Assembly (NCBI GenBank): GCA_016647705.1
Contig: CM028327.1
Span: 40,635,017 to 40,699,016 of the forward strand
Length of the DNA: 64,000 bases
Reading direction: 5' to 3'
From: Eucommia ulmoides
Taxonomy: Eukaryota; Streptophyta; Magnoliopsida; Garryales; Eucommiaceae
Shown: one piece after another, positions 11,796-23,799 of the stretch
Position numbering within the stretch: position 1 is the first letter of the stretch
How the letters are laid out: each line of letters opens with the position of its first letter
Made by a program: the position numbers and the translations under genes
The notes under the pieces: generated by a model
What the model saw: only the letters and a program-made list of their open reading frames with translations
Told to the model about the DNA's origin: nothing
The model's database searches: none

Positions 11796-12714
11796 TAGAG
11801 GAGAAGAGCCCGGTCCCTGCTAAAAGGAAGGACAAAGGGAAGAGAAAGGTGACAGAGGCGGAGGTTGAGCTGCAAACAAATCGAAACAAGAAAGATGACC
11901 AACCAAAGCAGAGTAGGCCTTTCTCCATCCCCGATATTGGCTTGAAGCTCAAGCAGAAGATTCTCGACCTGCTCAATCTCCACCCGAGCTTCATCCACAA
12001 GATCACCCCTCCAGATGATCGAAAAAAGATCGCTTCCAAAAGCAACGCGAAGTTCATCATGGAGGTCTGCAAGGATGCCATGTCGGTAAGTATTCTTCTC
12101 GGTGATCTTTCATAACTTAGTAAATTTTTTGATTTTTGGTCATATAATAACTTTTCTCTTTCATTGAAATGCAGAACCTCTTCAAAGAGGGCGAGCTGGG
12201 CCGGCGCCTATATCGGGTTGTTGAGGAGAACAAACTCCTCGCCGAGGAAAAATCTAATGTGGTGAGGGGCCTCAACGAATCCCACGAGAGGATACGCAAA
12301 TTGAGCATTCAAGATCTTAAGCAGAAGGCCCAAATTGAGCAACTGAGGAAAGAAAAAGAGAAGCTGCACAGCCTGGCCGGGATGTTGAAAAATGACCTAC
12401 TTAGGATGGTAGACTAGCTTGCCACTACCAAGGTGGAGAAGAGAGAGGCCGTGGCCCGAGCTAAGAGGGAGGTAGTAGAGAACTGAAAAACAAGGTAGGA
12501 CTACAAAGATCTCGAGGCCAGGATTGGGGCTAAAGTGATGCAGGATGGTCACGATGCCATTATCCACTCCCTCCGACGCTAGTTCCCTTACCAGCTCATG
12601 AAGATGGAATTCTTTGACGACGCGGGAGAGGACGGAGGAACTCAGGGCCGTGGTTCTAGGCCCAACACAGATGTCGGTGCTGGAGGGGATCAGGCTGGGG
12701 CAGCTCCATGACTT
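11796..12714 (+). pseudogene. Antisense additional ORF of element T (Tat aORF-like)
   Basis: This plus-strand coding region has a GT-AG intron at 12086-12174 (donor TCG|GTAAGT, acceptor AATGCAG|AACCTC). Exon 1 is basic and polar (RKDKGKRKV), then FSIPDIGLKLKQKILDLL. Exon 2 is a coiled coil (GELGRRLYRVVEENKLLAEE, then repeated KEKEKL-type heptads), followed by FPYQLMKMEFFDDAG and a Gly-rich tail. This matches the C-terminal half of the antisense ORF of Tat-lineage retrotransposons (Pfam 'putative gypsy type transposon' type). It is broken by TAG at 12415-12417 and by later in-frame stops in about 12483-12585. The N-terminal half is absent; the TTTTATAG before 11796 may be the acceptor of an upstream intron. 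Confidence 0.65.
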
Positions 12715-14229
12715 AAACAACTAACCAACCTAACACTTTGTAGTTTTTTTCCTTTTTTTTTTTGCCCAAATCAAGCCTTGTAATATCGGGCTTAGATCCC
12801 ACTTTATAAATAAATTGTGGATGAATAAACTTTCCTTGGTAGTTTCTTCTCTGTTCAATAAATATGTTTGGTCGACGCATTTTCAATACTTGTTTTGCAT
12901 GTTTGTATTTGTTTCTTAAACATCAACCACATACTTGCAAACATTGTTTACATATACGGACCTTAAGTAACCAAGCTTACCATAGGTGATTAGGTCGATC
13001 AATACTAATCACTTGAAAGAATTTTGAGAAGTTTCATCACTTGACTTCTTTCACAGCTTTAAAAATCAAGAATTAACCTTAACAACATGGCATAATGCAA
13101 CAACGGCCTTGGCAAAATATACAGACCTTAATCAAGCGTTTCTATTTCTGCAAATCAGCTCGGTCATCTTTAAACATACCATAACTTCTGGAAATTTCTG
13201 AATAAACTCTGGAGTAATAACCTTCTAATCGGCTTCATTTGACCGGCGTCATCATTTGAACTTAGGTCGGTAGGCCATTTAACAATTTTCAAAGCTTAAT
13301 CACTTCTGAAACTTTGAGAACTGGACACATTATTTAGCTCGGTCTTACTTAAACGACCTTAGAATTGGAATCCAACTCGATCATTTTTCAACACTTGGCA
13401 ACAAAGTTTTTCATTCAACGCCTAAGTTTATAACTTTAAGAACTAGACAGAGTTATACACCGGCCTCAATATTAATGTCGAGCATATTTTAATTATAAAT
13501 TGGACTTAGGACCATCCAGATCACATCATCATAACACTGAGAGGTCACACCACAATCAAGTGTAACACTAAGAAGGGTTTAACTTCAATCGTATGTCCCA
13601 CCGAGGAAAATGCGGTCTCACTCAAGTGTCGAATGATCAAGTCAGTCCTTTAGCCCTTTACCTTTCCTCGGTCATTCTACCCCATAGTCGACTACACGAG
13701 CTCGATTTAGTTGTGCTCGGGTGGTCGGTTTACCTGGTAAGGGTGTTTGACCTGAATCAGGCCCTCTCGGTCCATGGACCTCAATATTTTGGTGGATTCT
13801 TGTGGCTAGTCATAGGTGAGTTCTCCATAGTCAGGCTCATTTTGAGCCTTTTTGGGTTATCTCAAGTTAGTCCTTACAAGAGCGTCGTCCCTTTGTGTCG
13901 CTTGAGCTCAGCTCGACTGTGAGGGATAAGATGCTCAGCTTCAAGTCCTCAGACCCTGATCGATGTCCTACCATCGGTGGAAAACAGTGGCTGGTCCCCG
14001 GGCACATATTACCGACCTGTGTAGGGGGTCAAGTTATCACCCTCTACTGTGTGCGCGGGGTGCACTTATTCTTGTAGATGGGCTGGAGGGCTGGTCATCC
14101 CCGTCCATGGTGGGAAAGAGGGCTGCTTAGCTTTGCTACTGTACTTGTAGATTTTGGAGAGTTAAGAACATGTTTAACTAAATACTTCTTTCATTGATAG
14201 AAAATTTCATTACAAACTTTGAAATCATA
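12715..14229. other. Element T spacer between antisense ORF and integrase, no gene
   Basis: Non-coding sequence with scattered CTCGGTC-like words, typical of Tat spacer regions. The open frames (for example 13593-13922) are not recognisable and have no conserved motifs. Confidence 0.5.
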
Positions 14230-14571
14230 AATTTCTACAATTTCACTCTGACGCTTCCTCTATAGGGTAGTAACGTTTTAGGTGTTCGGCATTCCAGGAG
14301 TGTCTCAAGGGTACCCTTTCTTCAATTTCTAGGTCGTACATACCGGGTCGTGCTACACGGGTAACTATGTACGGTCCTTTCCAGGTAGGAGCTAACTTGC
14401 CGATGTTTTGATCTTTGGTGGCCAGTGTAACCTTCTCGAGGACAAGGTCGCCAAAGTCGAAGGAGCGAGATCAGACCATTTTCTTGTAGTACCGGGCTGC
14501 CTTTTGCTAGTAAGCATTCTAATACACCTAAGCACGCTCTATTTTTTCTGCCAGGAGATCTACGTTTAATG
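14230..14571 (-). pseudogene. Element T integrase C-terminus
   Basis: The minus-strand translation gives the C-terminal domain of Tat-type integrase: an AEKIERAWVYQNAYQQKAARYY helix-like segment, FGDLVLEKVT, APTWKGPYIV and LRHSWNAEHLKRYYP. It continues the integrase at 16708-17480; the two parts were separated by the solo LTR at 14577-16702 and share the target duplication CCAAT. At least one in-frame stop is present near 14475. Confidence 0.75.
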
Positions 14572-14576
14572 CCAAT

Positions 14577-16702
14577 TATTGATCCTAAGATTTTGATAAA
14601 CAATTAAGTATTGATATTTTGGTGGAACTAATGTTTAATTGAAGTATTTCAGTGATTTAAAGTTCCAATTATGAAGAAGTCAAATTAAATGGATGCTAAA
14701 TAATGACGTCAAAATGATGAAGAAGAATTAAGAGTTTGAAGAAATTAGAAAAAACAATTCAGGTGAATCTTAACTCTTAATATCCCATTTCGGAACACAC
14801 ACATGGCACAAAATGTATTTTATCTTTTATGTGTATTTTGATTAAGTTAAATTATTTGCTCCTATGTGAAATAAGAAGAAATAATTTTGAATGACTAAAA
14901 TGGAATATAAGAATATTAGTGGATCTAATCAAGAGAAGAAAATGGTTAAATGGACGAAATTGTAAAAAAAAAAAGAGTTAAAAACGTATTAAGAGAAGAG
15001 ATCCAGTGACAACAGTCAACTAGTGAGTCAACCGGACATAGAAGTTGAAAGATCATGTATCTCTTAGTCGATCGACAGGTCGATCGGCCAATATGGGTTG
15101 AACTCTCTAAATCAATGAGTCGACTGATAGGTCGACTTGTGAAACAAGGAAGAACTCTCTGAATCGACAAGTCGACCGCACGGTCGACCGATGAACTACA
15201 TTGTCTACATCCTAAATCTCCCACTCGACTGGGTAGTCGACTGAACACGCTGTTTCAGGATACTATTTGATTCAAGATTAAATCCAAAAGTAGCCGTTTT
15301 TTGTTAGGATTTGAGAGAGATTTCGGGGATATTCTCAATATTTATGATATGGTTCATATACTAATTAAATCCTATTAATATGGTTAATTAAATATTAATG
15401 TTTCTCAATTTGGTGCTTGAAATAGATTCTATACTTATTTATTAAGATTGAGAAATACTTTGGGAGTTTAATCGAGAGATTTGAAAGATGTTTTTAAGTG
15501 GAATTGAACCTAAATGAAGTCCTTATGATATAAGGGGTCTATAAGAGCTTTTAATTGTCCTGACACATGTAAACTAGTCGTTAGAAGAATGATTACATAT
15601 TCCTTTAAATAGACCTGCGAATTTGATTAGCAAAAATCATTCTAAGAGAGAGAATCCATATATTATCAAGAGGGATAAGAATTTATCAATTGGGTGAGCT
15701 TTTATAAGAGATATCTTATTGAGAATTGTGTGAGCTTTTCTAAGAAAATCATTTGCTGATCATTGCTGCTACTTATTTAAAATTACATTGCAATACTATT
15801 TTCTTTTAGTGGATTCTGGGTGAGATCTTTTCATATTGCTTATTATTTGTTTATTATTCTATATTTAGAAATTGATCTTAAAAATTATTTCTGATTTTTT
15901 AAGAAAATATTTTTTACAAACAATTTATTGAATCTGATTACGTGCTCCAATTTACTACCCATATTTTGTTAAAATCAGATTTTTGTATCTAACGTATTTC
16001 TATCACTAGTTGAGATATTAATTGAGTTATTGTTTATCTGGGGTGGTAGAAGCTCCAAATGAAATTTACTTCTTATCAATTTTTGTATTGGTGAGTTGTG
16101 ACGGGTTAAATACCATTGGGGGTATTTAATTAAGAGTAGTCGGGTTTCAGTCTCGTCCTGTAAAGAGATTGAGATAGTGATTCTTCCTGAATAAGAATTG
16201 TGTTTGCAGTGATTTGTAAAGGTTCCATCCTTACCTATAAAAATGATAGTTGGAGTGTTTATGAGAGGTTTTGATTCTTGAGCCTTAGTGCTAAAAAGGA
16301 TTAGGTTATTCTTTAGCCTGTAAAAAGTAGAAGTTCTTCCTTAGCCTGAGAAATGGATATTATAAAGGTTGATTCTGAGCTTGTAAAAGAATCGGTGTGC
16401 GGGTTTGGTTCTTATCTTTAAAGGGATCTTGGTTTTAGTGGGTGCGACCTCCGTGGAGCTTGGGGGACTAGATTAGCTAAGAGTAACTTGGTGAACCAGT
16501 ATAAATCTTTGTTGTACTGCATTACTACTTTATTTTTTTTGCTGTTTGGGTGTGCACATAGATTGATAATATTATTCCGCTATGTTATAATGATAATAAT
16601 TAATTTAGGTTTAAAATTAATTATTTGATTTATTCAAGTTTTATTCTGATTATTTTTAATTACCCAATTCACCCCCCTCTTTGGTATTCTACTGGGCCAA
16701 CA
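14577..16702 (+). mobile_element. Solo LTR, SIRE-like Ty1/copia (2126 bp)
   Basis: The sequence begins TATTGATCCTAAGATTTTG (probably originally TGTTGATCC) and ends TTCACCCCCCTCTTTGG...CTACTGGGCCAACA, an ending common in plant SIRE/Maximus copia LTRs. It is flanked by perfect 5-bp duplications CCAAT at 14572-14576 and 16703-16707, and removing it rejoins the integrase of element T. There is no internal region, so it is a solo LTR left by LTR-LTR recombination. A cluster of GTCGAC/GTCGATCG pairs lies at about 15065-15245. Family assignment rests on the termini only. Confidence 0.8.
15065..15245. repeat. Cluster of paired GTCGAC half-sites in copia LTR
   Basis: Four blocks spaced 50-60 bp apart each hold two GTCGAY-type palindromes about 8-12 bp apart, for example GTCGATCGACAGGTCGATCG near 15068 and AAGTCGACCGCACGGTCGAC near 15169. 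Between blocks the sequence is unrelated except for repeated GAACTCTCTRAATC words. Confidence 0.8.
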
Positions 16703-16707
16703 CCAAT

Positions 16708-17480
16708 GTTTCTTTGTTCTCAGCTCGGTCATAGGAGACCAAGGTTCTTTGTGTCGGTATACTGATCTCAACTGGGATGACGACTTCAGACCCATACGTC
16801 ATTGTGAAAGGCGTTTCTCCAGTTGTGGTTCTGACCGTTATGTGATATGCCTACATAACGGGGTAGATGTTCTCAACCCAAAACCTTTTGGACTTGTCTA
16901 GCCTTGTCTTCAAGTTTTGCAAGATCGTCCTGTTGGTGACCTCGACCTGACCATTTACTTGAGGGTGACCTGGGAAGGATAAATATGTGCTGGTCCCAAA
17001 TCTGGAGCAGAGGTCGGTAAAGAGGTTGTTGTCAAACTAAACCGGTAAATCAGGCCTTTCCACATGAAATCTTTGATCTTCTCCTTGGTAATCTTGGCCA
17101 GGGGCTCAGTTTCCACCCACTTTATGAAGTAGTCGATCGCTACGACCAGGGATTTTCTCTAGTTGGTGCCTTGAGAGAACGGGCAGAGAAGGTCGATGCC
17201 CCATTGGGCAAAGGGCTAAGGACTGGTCATGGGCATCATCTCGGTTGGTGGAGCATGGGGATGAGTGGTGAATCTTTGACACTTATCGTATTTCTTCACA
17301 AACTCATTTACATCTTCGGCTAGTAGTACCCATACTGGAGAAGTTTCCGAGCTAAGGATCTACCCCCTTTCATTTCCTCCCCCCCCCCCCAAACGTAGTT
17401 GTTGTAAACTTCTTCATAAACTTAACGAATCACTTAGTCGGCCTCCTCAGGTCGGAGACACCTCGGTACAACACCCTATC
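16708..17480 (-). pseudogene. Element T integrase, zinc-binding and core part
   Basis: Minus-strand reading gives YDKCQRF (the CDKCQ of the zinc-binding domain with its first Cys changed to Tyr), then WGIDLL (first catalytic Asp of the DDE core), IKWVETEPLAKITKEK, then HPQVNGQVEVTNRTIL (containing the catalytic Glu region), TRLDKSKRFW and TGETPFTMTYGSEVVIP. Several frameshifts and stops occur, and the stretch around the second Asp is damaged. A C-run of about 10 (near 17381) lies just upstream of the zinc-binding part. The rest of the protein is at 14230-14571. Confidence 0.8.
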
Positions 17481-18340
17481 CAAGAAGATGTGCCTCGCAG
17501 CCCGATATTTCATTCTTTTGGCCTCAACTCAGTCTTCTGGTAGTGTCCACTTATCGGGGGAATTCTTAATCGGGTCCAACCAAGACAGCTTGGCATTGAG
17601 TGTGCATATGGTTGCAACCTCATCTAATGTTGTTGTGCTCGGCTCAGCCAGGTATTCTTTAGACACCATTTACTTAGTGTGTGTTCTACCGCGGAGACTA
17701 GGTTAGCTAATGCGTCAACATACATTTTTCCTTCTCAGGGAATTTAATTGACTTGAATCCTTTAGAAGTCATCCATCAAAACCTTCACTCTCTCCAAGTA
17801 GGCGACCATACTCGAGTCCTTAGCTAGGTAGTTGCCATTTACTTGGTTGAGTACGGTTTGGGAATCGCACAGGACTTGAAGAGTCTTCACGTTGAAATCT
17901 CGAGCTAACTTCAGCCCGGTGAGCAAGGATTCATATTCTGCTTTATTTTTCATGGCCCAAAATCCTAGCCGAAGTGTATATTCCACCTCCTCCTTATCTG
18001 GGGCTACAACGACCATCCCAGTCCCATAACCGTTTTGGTTGGAGGAACTGTCTGTGAATAGTTGCCAGGAATATGGTCCTAGGTCGGTTCTCACGCTGGG
18101 GGTATCACCGACCTCTTTGCTGAGCGGGAGAGTCTTCTTAGTAGCCTCCAGGTCGGTATTTGGCTCTACATCTAAGAAGGTTAGGTTAGTGAAGAAATCA
18201 ACTAAGACCCGCCCTTTGATCGCTGTCTTGGGTTGGTAATCAATATGGAATTGACCGCGCTCGAGGCTGTACTTCATTAACTCCCAGAGATATCAGAGGA
18301 TGAAGGATTTGTCTTAGAGACTGGTAAGTCAGAACGACGA
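17481..18340 (-). pseudogene. Element T RNase H domain
   Basis: The longest open part is 17762-18277. It contains WQLFTDSSSNQNGYGTG (first catalytic Asp), NKAEYESLLTGLKLA (catalytic Glu) and LQVLCDSQTVLNQVNGNY (third Asp), followed by a basic helix. This is a plant-type RNase H of the kind attached to Tat-lineage RT. The upstream linker IDYQPKTAIKGRVLVDF links it to RT. Downstream sequence toward 17481 is degenerate. It removes RNA from RNA/DNA hybrids in reverse transcription; here it is a fossil. Confidence 0.8.
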
Positions 18341-19310
18341 TGGTGTGGGTCTGAAAATATTGTCTTAGCTTCCTTGAAGTGATCAATAAGGCATATACCT
18401 ACTTTTTAAATCGGGAATATTTGGTCTCAGCATTAGTGAGGACCCTACTGGAGTAGTATACTAGGCTTTGAATATCATTTTTCTCTCTCACCAAGGATGC
18501 ACTTACTGCTGTGGTGGACGTCGAGATGTAGATGAATAACTCATATTCTCTTCTCAGTGTACGAAGCATGGGAGCTAAGTTAAGATACTTCTTGAGTTCT
18601 TAGAAAGCCTTTTCATTCTCCTCGGTCCACTGAAATGCCTTATTGCCCTTGAGGACTTTAAAAAGTGGAAGGCACTTTACAGAGGATCGGAAGATAAAAC
18701 GATTAAGCGTTGCCAGCTTCCCTGTGAGCATTTGGATCTCTTTCTTGGTGCAGGGTGAATCCATCCCGAGCACGACACTGATTTGGTCGGGGTTAGCATC
18801 GATACCTTGCTTGGATACTATAAAACTAAGGAATTTGCCCGTAAACACCCCAAATATGCACTTGCTCGGGTTGAGCTTCATATGATGAGCTTAGAGCTTG
18901 TTGAAACAGGCCTGGAGGTACCCTAGGTGGTCTTGAGCTCGACTGTTTTTTACCAACATGTCATTGATATAAACCTCTATGGTTTACCTGATCTCCTCTT
19001 TTAACATTTTGTTAACTAATCATTGATACGTCACTCTAGCATTGCACAACCCAAATGGCATGACCTTATAGCAATAAGTTCCTCGATCTATGACGAACGA
19101 GGTTTTTCTCTTATTAGGAGGGTACATCGAGATCTAATTATAGCCGACATAAGCATCAAAGAAGCTTAGATACTCGTACCCAGCAATGGCGTCGATCACG
19201 ATGTCTATCCTTAGTAGGGGCAAAAGTCTTTCGGACAGGTCTTGTTCAAATCTTTGAAATCCATGCAAATATACCATTTGTTTTTGGCTTTAGGAGTAGG
19301 ACCACGTTGG
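18341..19310 (-). pseudogene. Element T reverse transcriptase
   Basis: Minus-strand reading shows AGYEYLSFFDAY, YKVMPFGLCNA, VYINDMLVK and, in the open part 18600-18881, MKLNPSKCIFGV, GIDANPDQI, EIQMLTGKLATLNRFI and KCLPLFKVLKG. These are the core palm, thumb and connection motifs of Tat-lineage gypsy RT. The catalytic box, normally YVDD, reads YIND, so one of the paired metal-binding aspartates is replaced by asparagine. Stops flank several motifs. The sequence is inactive by inspection. Confidence 0.8.
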
Positions 19311-19314
19311 ATAG

Positions 19315-19920
19315 CTAGTTAAGGAACTTAACCTCTTCCACGACGTCGAACTTTACTCCATGATCGGTAGAGAACTTCTTCATCTGGTGGTAAGAGGAGC
19401 AAACGACCCTCAGGGCGGCTATAGTCAGACAACCCATAATTGCGTTATAGGGCGAGGGCCTATCTACAATGGGAAGTTTAGTATACTCTGTGGCTGACCT
19501 AGGCTTCAATCCTACCATGACGGGCAAAGAAACCCATCCGACCGATCAGATGACGTCTCTGCCAAAGCCAGCAAGGGAAGATTTAGTAGGCTACACAACG
19601 TTTGGATCCCCTTTCATTTTGTTGAAAGCTCATCTAAAAATTATGTCGGCTAAATTTCTCTCGTCGACCAAAATCCTCTCTGTCTTGTAGTGATTGATTA
19701 GGGCTGATATTACTAAAGTATTGTCATGGGGGGTATGTACCCCACAGAGGTTGGCCTCGTTGAAAGAGATGATGTTGTGCATGGTGGCATCAACCGTGCT
19801 CACCTCGTACATGTCCTGATCGGTCTTTCTCTTTGCCTTGTCTTCATATATCTTTTGGGAATAAGATGTCTCCCCTCCAAAGCCAAGCCCGTCGTAGATG
19901 ACCTTAATTTTACCGTCCAC
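19315..19920 (-). pseudogene. Element T aspartic protease region
   Basis: Two overlapping open stretches give ALINHYKTERILVDERNLADIIF and, further on, VDRPSPYNAIMGCLTIAALRVVCSSYHQMKKF. These match the Tat protease, whose active site is normally VDxGSSADIL: here the segment reads VDERNLADII, so the Gly and Ser after the catalytic Asp are lost. The second stretch is the conserved 'PSPYNAIMGRPT' end of protease. Frameshifted near 19520-19640. Confidence 0.75.
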
Positions 19921-20514
19921 CCGCTGGTCATCATTCTCATCGAGGTCATTATGTCGAGGTGGAGATCAGCTATGGTTTTTCTTCCTTCACTAACCTCCGT
20001 ACTCTTCTCAGAGGTCATTTTCCCGAATTGGGGCTCCATATTCGTCTTATGAACATAATATCCAAGGTAGCCCCTTCTAATGAGTGCCTCTATCTCCTTT
20101 TTAAGTTGGAAGTAATCCTCGGTAGAGTGACCCCGATCTCAGTAAAACTTCAGTATTTGTTAACCGATCTGCCCATAGGCTTTCCTTTCAAGGAAGGGGC
20201 ATGTAGGAAGATTCTTTTCCTCGAGTTCTCAGCAAAAATTGTCGCGACTGATTTCGTCAGGGGTAAACCCATGCTGTCGATGCCTTGAGGGTAGAAGAGG
20301 TCCCCGATTCCCGGGCAGAGGTCCTAACTGCCCCTCAGCTTAAAGTCTTTGTGAGCCTAGAGATCGACTTGGTCATTTCTTAGCCCGACCTTTCTTTTTT
20401 GAATCCCTTCTCGGTTTCTTTTCACGATGTCCCTCAGGTCGGCCTTATAGAAATTAGTGCCATAGGCCAGGGCAACACATACATTCGGTGCAGGGCGCGA
20501 GCAGAGATCATAGG
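19921..20514 (-). pseudogene. Element T gag, C-terminal part
   Basis: Minus-strand reading includes DRGHSTEDYFQLKKEIEALI followed by RRGYLGYYV, the Tat gag segment after the nucleocapsid-like zinc region (Cys residues degenerate). The gag continues at 38991, on the far side of element P, with target duplication ATAAC (20515-20519) and ACAAC (38986-38990). Confidence 0.65.
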
Positions 20515-21864
20515 ATAACTGATAGGGGTAATTTATCTATATATTCCCAAGTTGGTTTTGGTAGTTTTCGAGTATTGTTGTTATGTTTTATTACATTTTA
20601 ATACATTTTTATGTGTTTTTGTATTAATTAGGTGTTTGGGGGTGAAAATGAGCTAAAACGGTTGAAAATCAAACTAATCGGAGCAAGTAAGTGGAAGAAT
20701 GGTGGGAAAACGAGCACAAAGGCAAGATTTCGAAATAGCAAACCCACCGCCACAACGGTTAGCCATCGTGGCAGCGGTGAAAGTGCTATGAGTGTAGAAA
20801 TATCACCGCCGCAACCGTCAGGCCACCGCCCCGGTAGTGAAAATATTGAGAGTTTGCCTATTATTCCACTACCACAGCGATTAGCCACCGCTATAGCGGA
20901 GACCCTGCCGACATGCCCACTGCCGTGACGGTGACCCCTGCAGCTGTAAAGTGCATTTTTTAGATATTTTGTTTCCTTTATCTTTCTCACTCCTCTCCAT
21001 CTTCAAGCATGAGAACTCAAATAGAGTTTAGATAGCTTAGAGAGAGTTTTGGGGAGTGCTCACCCAAATCCGAAGGAGAAGAACACAAAGCGGAGAAGGG
21101 AAAATGATCTCGGAGCGATTTTAGTGGCGGATCTTCGGAATACGGCTAAGTTCCTTCTTTCTTTCTTTATTTCTTAACTTTGGTAGTTGGTTTAAGCATG
21201 TTTACCTCGTTTATTGTTGTATAAACGGTTATGGCCATGTACTAAACTTAGATTATCTAGGGGATTAATATAGTTTATGAAAATGTCATTTGTTTGAGTT
21301 GTGTTTCTTTCACTGTTGTTCTTCAATAATTCGATTGTGTTTACCGTTTTGTCATGTTTATATGCTTGTTTAGATATATTGAGAAATCAGGGTTTGACAC
21401 TCGAGAGAGGTAACCCCGAATTCAGACTAGGGTTAAATACAATGCGACGATCTAATAACCCGGGAGGGAGTTAGAAAGTGTGTAATCAATGACGTTGGGG
21501 CAAGACTCATGTGACTCTGTGGTCTAAAAAATGCTAGAGGAGGACTTCGGCATTAATGCGAAGTCACATATTCATTTACTTGTCACTCGGGAGAGGAGGT
21601 GAATAAGTTTTTGATACAGAGACTATCGGATAGGTTGAATACCATTATTGATAACTAAACGAGATCAAACACGTTTTTGTAAACGAAGTTAATCCCTAGA
21701 TAATCTATTCCTCTAAACGTCTCAATATAGTATTATAGTATAATTATTTTAATTAGTTAAGTTTATTATTTAATATAAAATCTATAATTTATATTGACTA
21801 AATAAAGTTAGGTTATGATAAACGCGGTACTCAACGATAATCTTAACCAATCCCTGTGGATACG

Positions 21865-23552
21865 TGATAGGTGTGAAAAACCTATCTATTTCCAATCCGA
21901 ATTTGTTAGTTTTCGAATACGTTTATAGTTATTTTTATTATGTTTTAATTAATTTTTATCTTTTTGTATAAATCAGGTGTGTGGGCAAAAAAATAAGAAA
22001 CTGGAGTTAAAACGATGAGATCGAATCAAAGCAATTCGAAGTTACGGTGGATAAACAAGCTCGGAGGCTAAAAGTTGAAATAGGCCCACCGCTTAGGCGT
22101 CCAGACCACTGCCTAAGCGGTGAAGATGCTGAGAAGAGCAAAATGTTACTGACGGACGACCGCCTAGGCGAAGATTCTATCGCCTAGGTGGAAATCCAGC
22201 AGAGGACGTAGATGGGCTACTAACAGCCACTTATCTAGGCGAAGTTCGCCTAGGCAGAAATCCAACAGAATGTTCTCCCAGTCCACCACCTAAGCGATCA
22301 GACCGAACCGACCTGACTCCGCCTCCTAGGCGGATTTTCCCTGCACAGTCTTGAGATATTTTTAGAGATTTTTAGGATATTTTTGCTATAAATATCCCCC
22401 CTCCTTCCCCTTGGCCGGTAACTCTTTGGCCCCCATGGCTTTTTGAGCCCCTTAGGATATATCTAAGGGTATAGTTAGGGATTTTAGGTATGGATCTCAC
22501 ATCCCTAAGTGGAGAAGACGACGAATCGATTGTGGAGCGTTCTTAGCGGTTTATCTTCGGACGAGGCTAAGTTCTTTGATCGTGTTTTCTTATTTCTTTA
22601 TCTTAGGAGCATGTGAGCATGTTTAGCTCGTTCTTTCATGTTTATACGGCTATGGCCACGAGTTAAATATAGATTGTAGTAGGGATTAACAATAAATTTA
22701 TAAATACGTTGTTTGGATGATTTCGGTGTTGCGTTTATGTTTGTTCTTCGTAGTTTGATTGTATTTATCGTATTGTTTGTTTATTATGCTCAGATTGATA
22801 AATGGAGAACACGGGGTTTTGACAAACCCCGGATTCGAATTAAGGTAAACAAACGCCACGATTCTATAACCCGGTCGGGGTTTGAATTATGGACGATCGA
22901 TAACGTGGGGCTAGACACACGCTACCTAGGGTCGTTAAGATGTTGAGGGGGACTTCTTCATTGACTCAAAGTTGCGTTATATCCCTCGTTTTACACTCAG
23001 AAGAGGTGGCGAGGGAGTTTTAGAACGGAGATTGTCGATAGGGTAAATACAACGCGACGATCCAATAACCTGGGAGGGAGTTGGATTGTGTGCAATCAAT
23101 GACGCTGGGTGAGACTCACGTGACCTAGGGTCGTTAAGATGTTGAGGGGGACTTCTTCGTTGACTCAAAGTCATGTATTCCCCCGTCTTACACTCGAAAG
23201 AGGTGGTGGTGGAGTTTACGTACCGAGGTTGTTAAATAGGTCGAACAACGTAAACGTAAGTAAATCGGAATCGAACACGTATTTGTAAACATGTTAATCC
23301 CTAGGCGATTCTTCACCCTAAAACATATTAGCATATTAGTGTAGTTAATTTAGGTTAGATTAGTATTAGTTTAATTAATTAATTACATTTGTTTTCGCCT
23401 AGATAAAATTAGGTCACGACAAACGCGGTATTCGATAGTAACGACACCAATCCATGTGGATACGATAACCCGATCTTAATGATCACATTATACTAAAACT
23501 TAGACCTCGTATACTTGCGAGTGTAAGTAGCGGCGTATTTTACGCCCTACCA
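21865..23552 (+). mobile_element. Solo LTR (Athila-like) inside the 5' LTR of P
   Basis: Ends are TGATAGGTGTGAAAAACC...CGCCCTACCA, 1688 bp, with perfect 5-bp duplications ATACG at 21860-21864 and 23553-23557. The uninterrupted site exists in the 3' LTR of P (GTGGATACGATAACCC near 38883). It contains a TATA box (CTATAAATATCCC near 22386) and a cluster of CGCCTAGGCG-type palindromes at about 22080-22340. Its start resembles the LTR of element A and the LTR beginning at 63923. Internally the stretch from about 22978 to 23215 partly repeats an earlier block, giving two rounds of the GACTTCTTC.TTGACTCAAAGT motif. Confidence 0.9.
22080..22340. repeat. CGCCTAGGCG palindrome cluster in solo LTR
   Basis: About eight variants of the CCGCCTAGGCGG palindrome occur in pairs separated by 10-25 bp, upstream of the TATA-like box near 22386. 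The same arrangement occurs in both LTRs of element A. Confidence 0.8.
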
Positions 23553-23643
23553 ATACGACAACCCCTATTCTTCCCATTATACTAAAACTTGACCCGTACA
23601 CTTGCGGTGAAAGTAGCGACGTATCTACGAGCTACCAAGTTTT

Positions 23644-23661
23644 TGGCACTGTTGCTGAGGA
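23644..23661 (+). other. Primer-binding site of element P
   Basis: TGGCACTGTTGCTGAGGA lies 6 bp after the LTR end. It is a decayed form of TGGCGCCGTTGCCGGGGA, complementary to the 3' end of plant tRNA-Asp; the changes are mostly C-to-T or G-to-A. Confidence 0.75.
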
Positions 23662-23799
23662 TTGTGTTTTAGATTATTGTTGATATTATGAGTAAATGAC
23701 TTGATTTTAATTTAGGCATTTCTTTTGTGTATAATTGTTTTCTTTGTAGTTTTGCTTTTGTTTTTCCTGGAGGGTACTTGGAGATGTTAGATCAACAGG

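Larger units (their letters stand above)
20520..23637 (+). repeat. 5' LTR of element P (split by a solo LTR)
   Basis: The parts 20520-21864 and 23558-23637 align with the 3' LTR 37598-38985. Shared landmarks are the TGATAGGGG start, a GTTTGGGGGT segment, GAGAACTCA.ATAGAGTTTAGATAGCTTAGAGA, and the end ACTTGACCCGTACACTT...CTACCA. A cluster of GC-rich CCACCGCC/GGCGGT half-sites occupies about 20738-20935; the 3' LTR has a shortened version at about 37823-37975. Confidence 0.85.

Noticed and set aside
13593..14077. Plus-strand open frames downstream of the antisense ORF
   Set aside because: No recognisable motif; they lie in the variable spacer of the Tat-like element and overlap each other in different frames.
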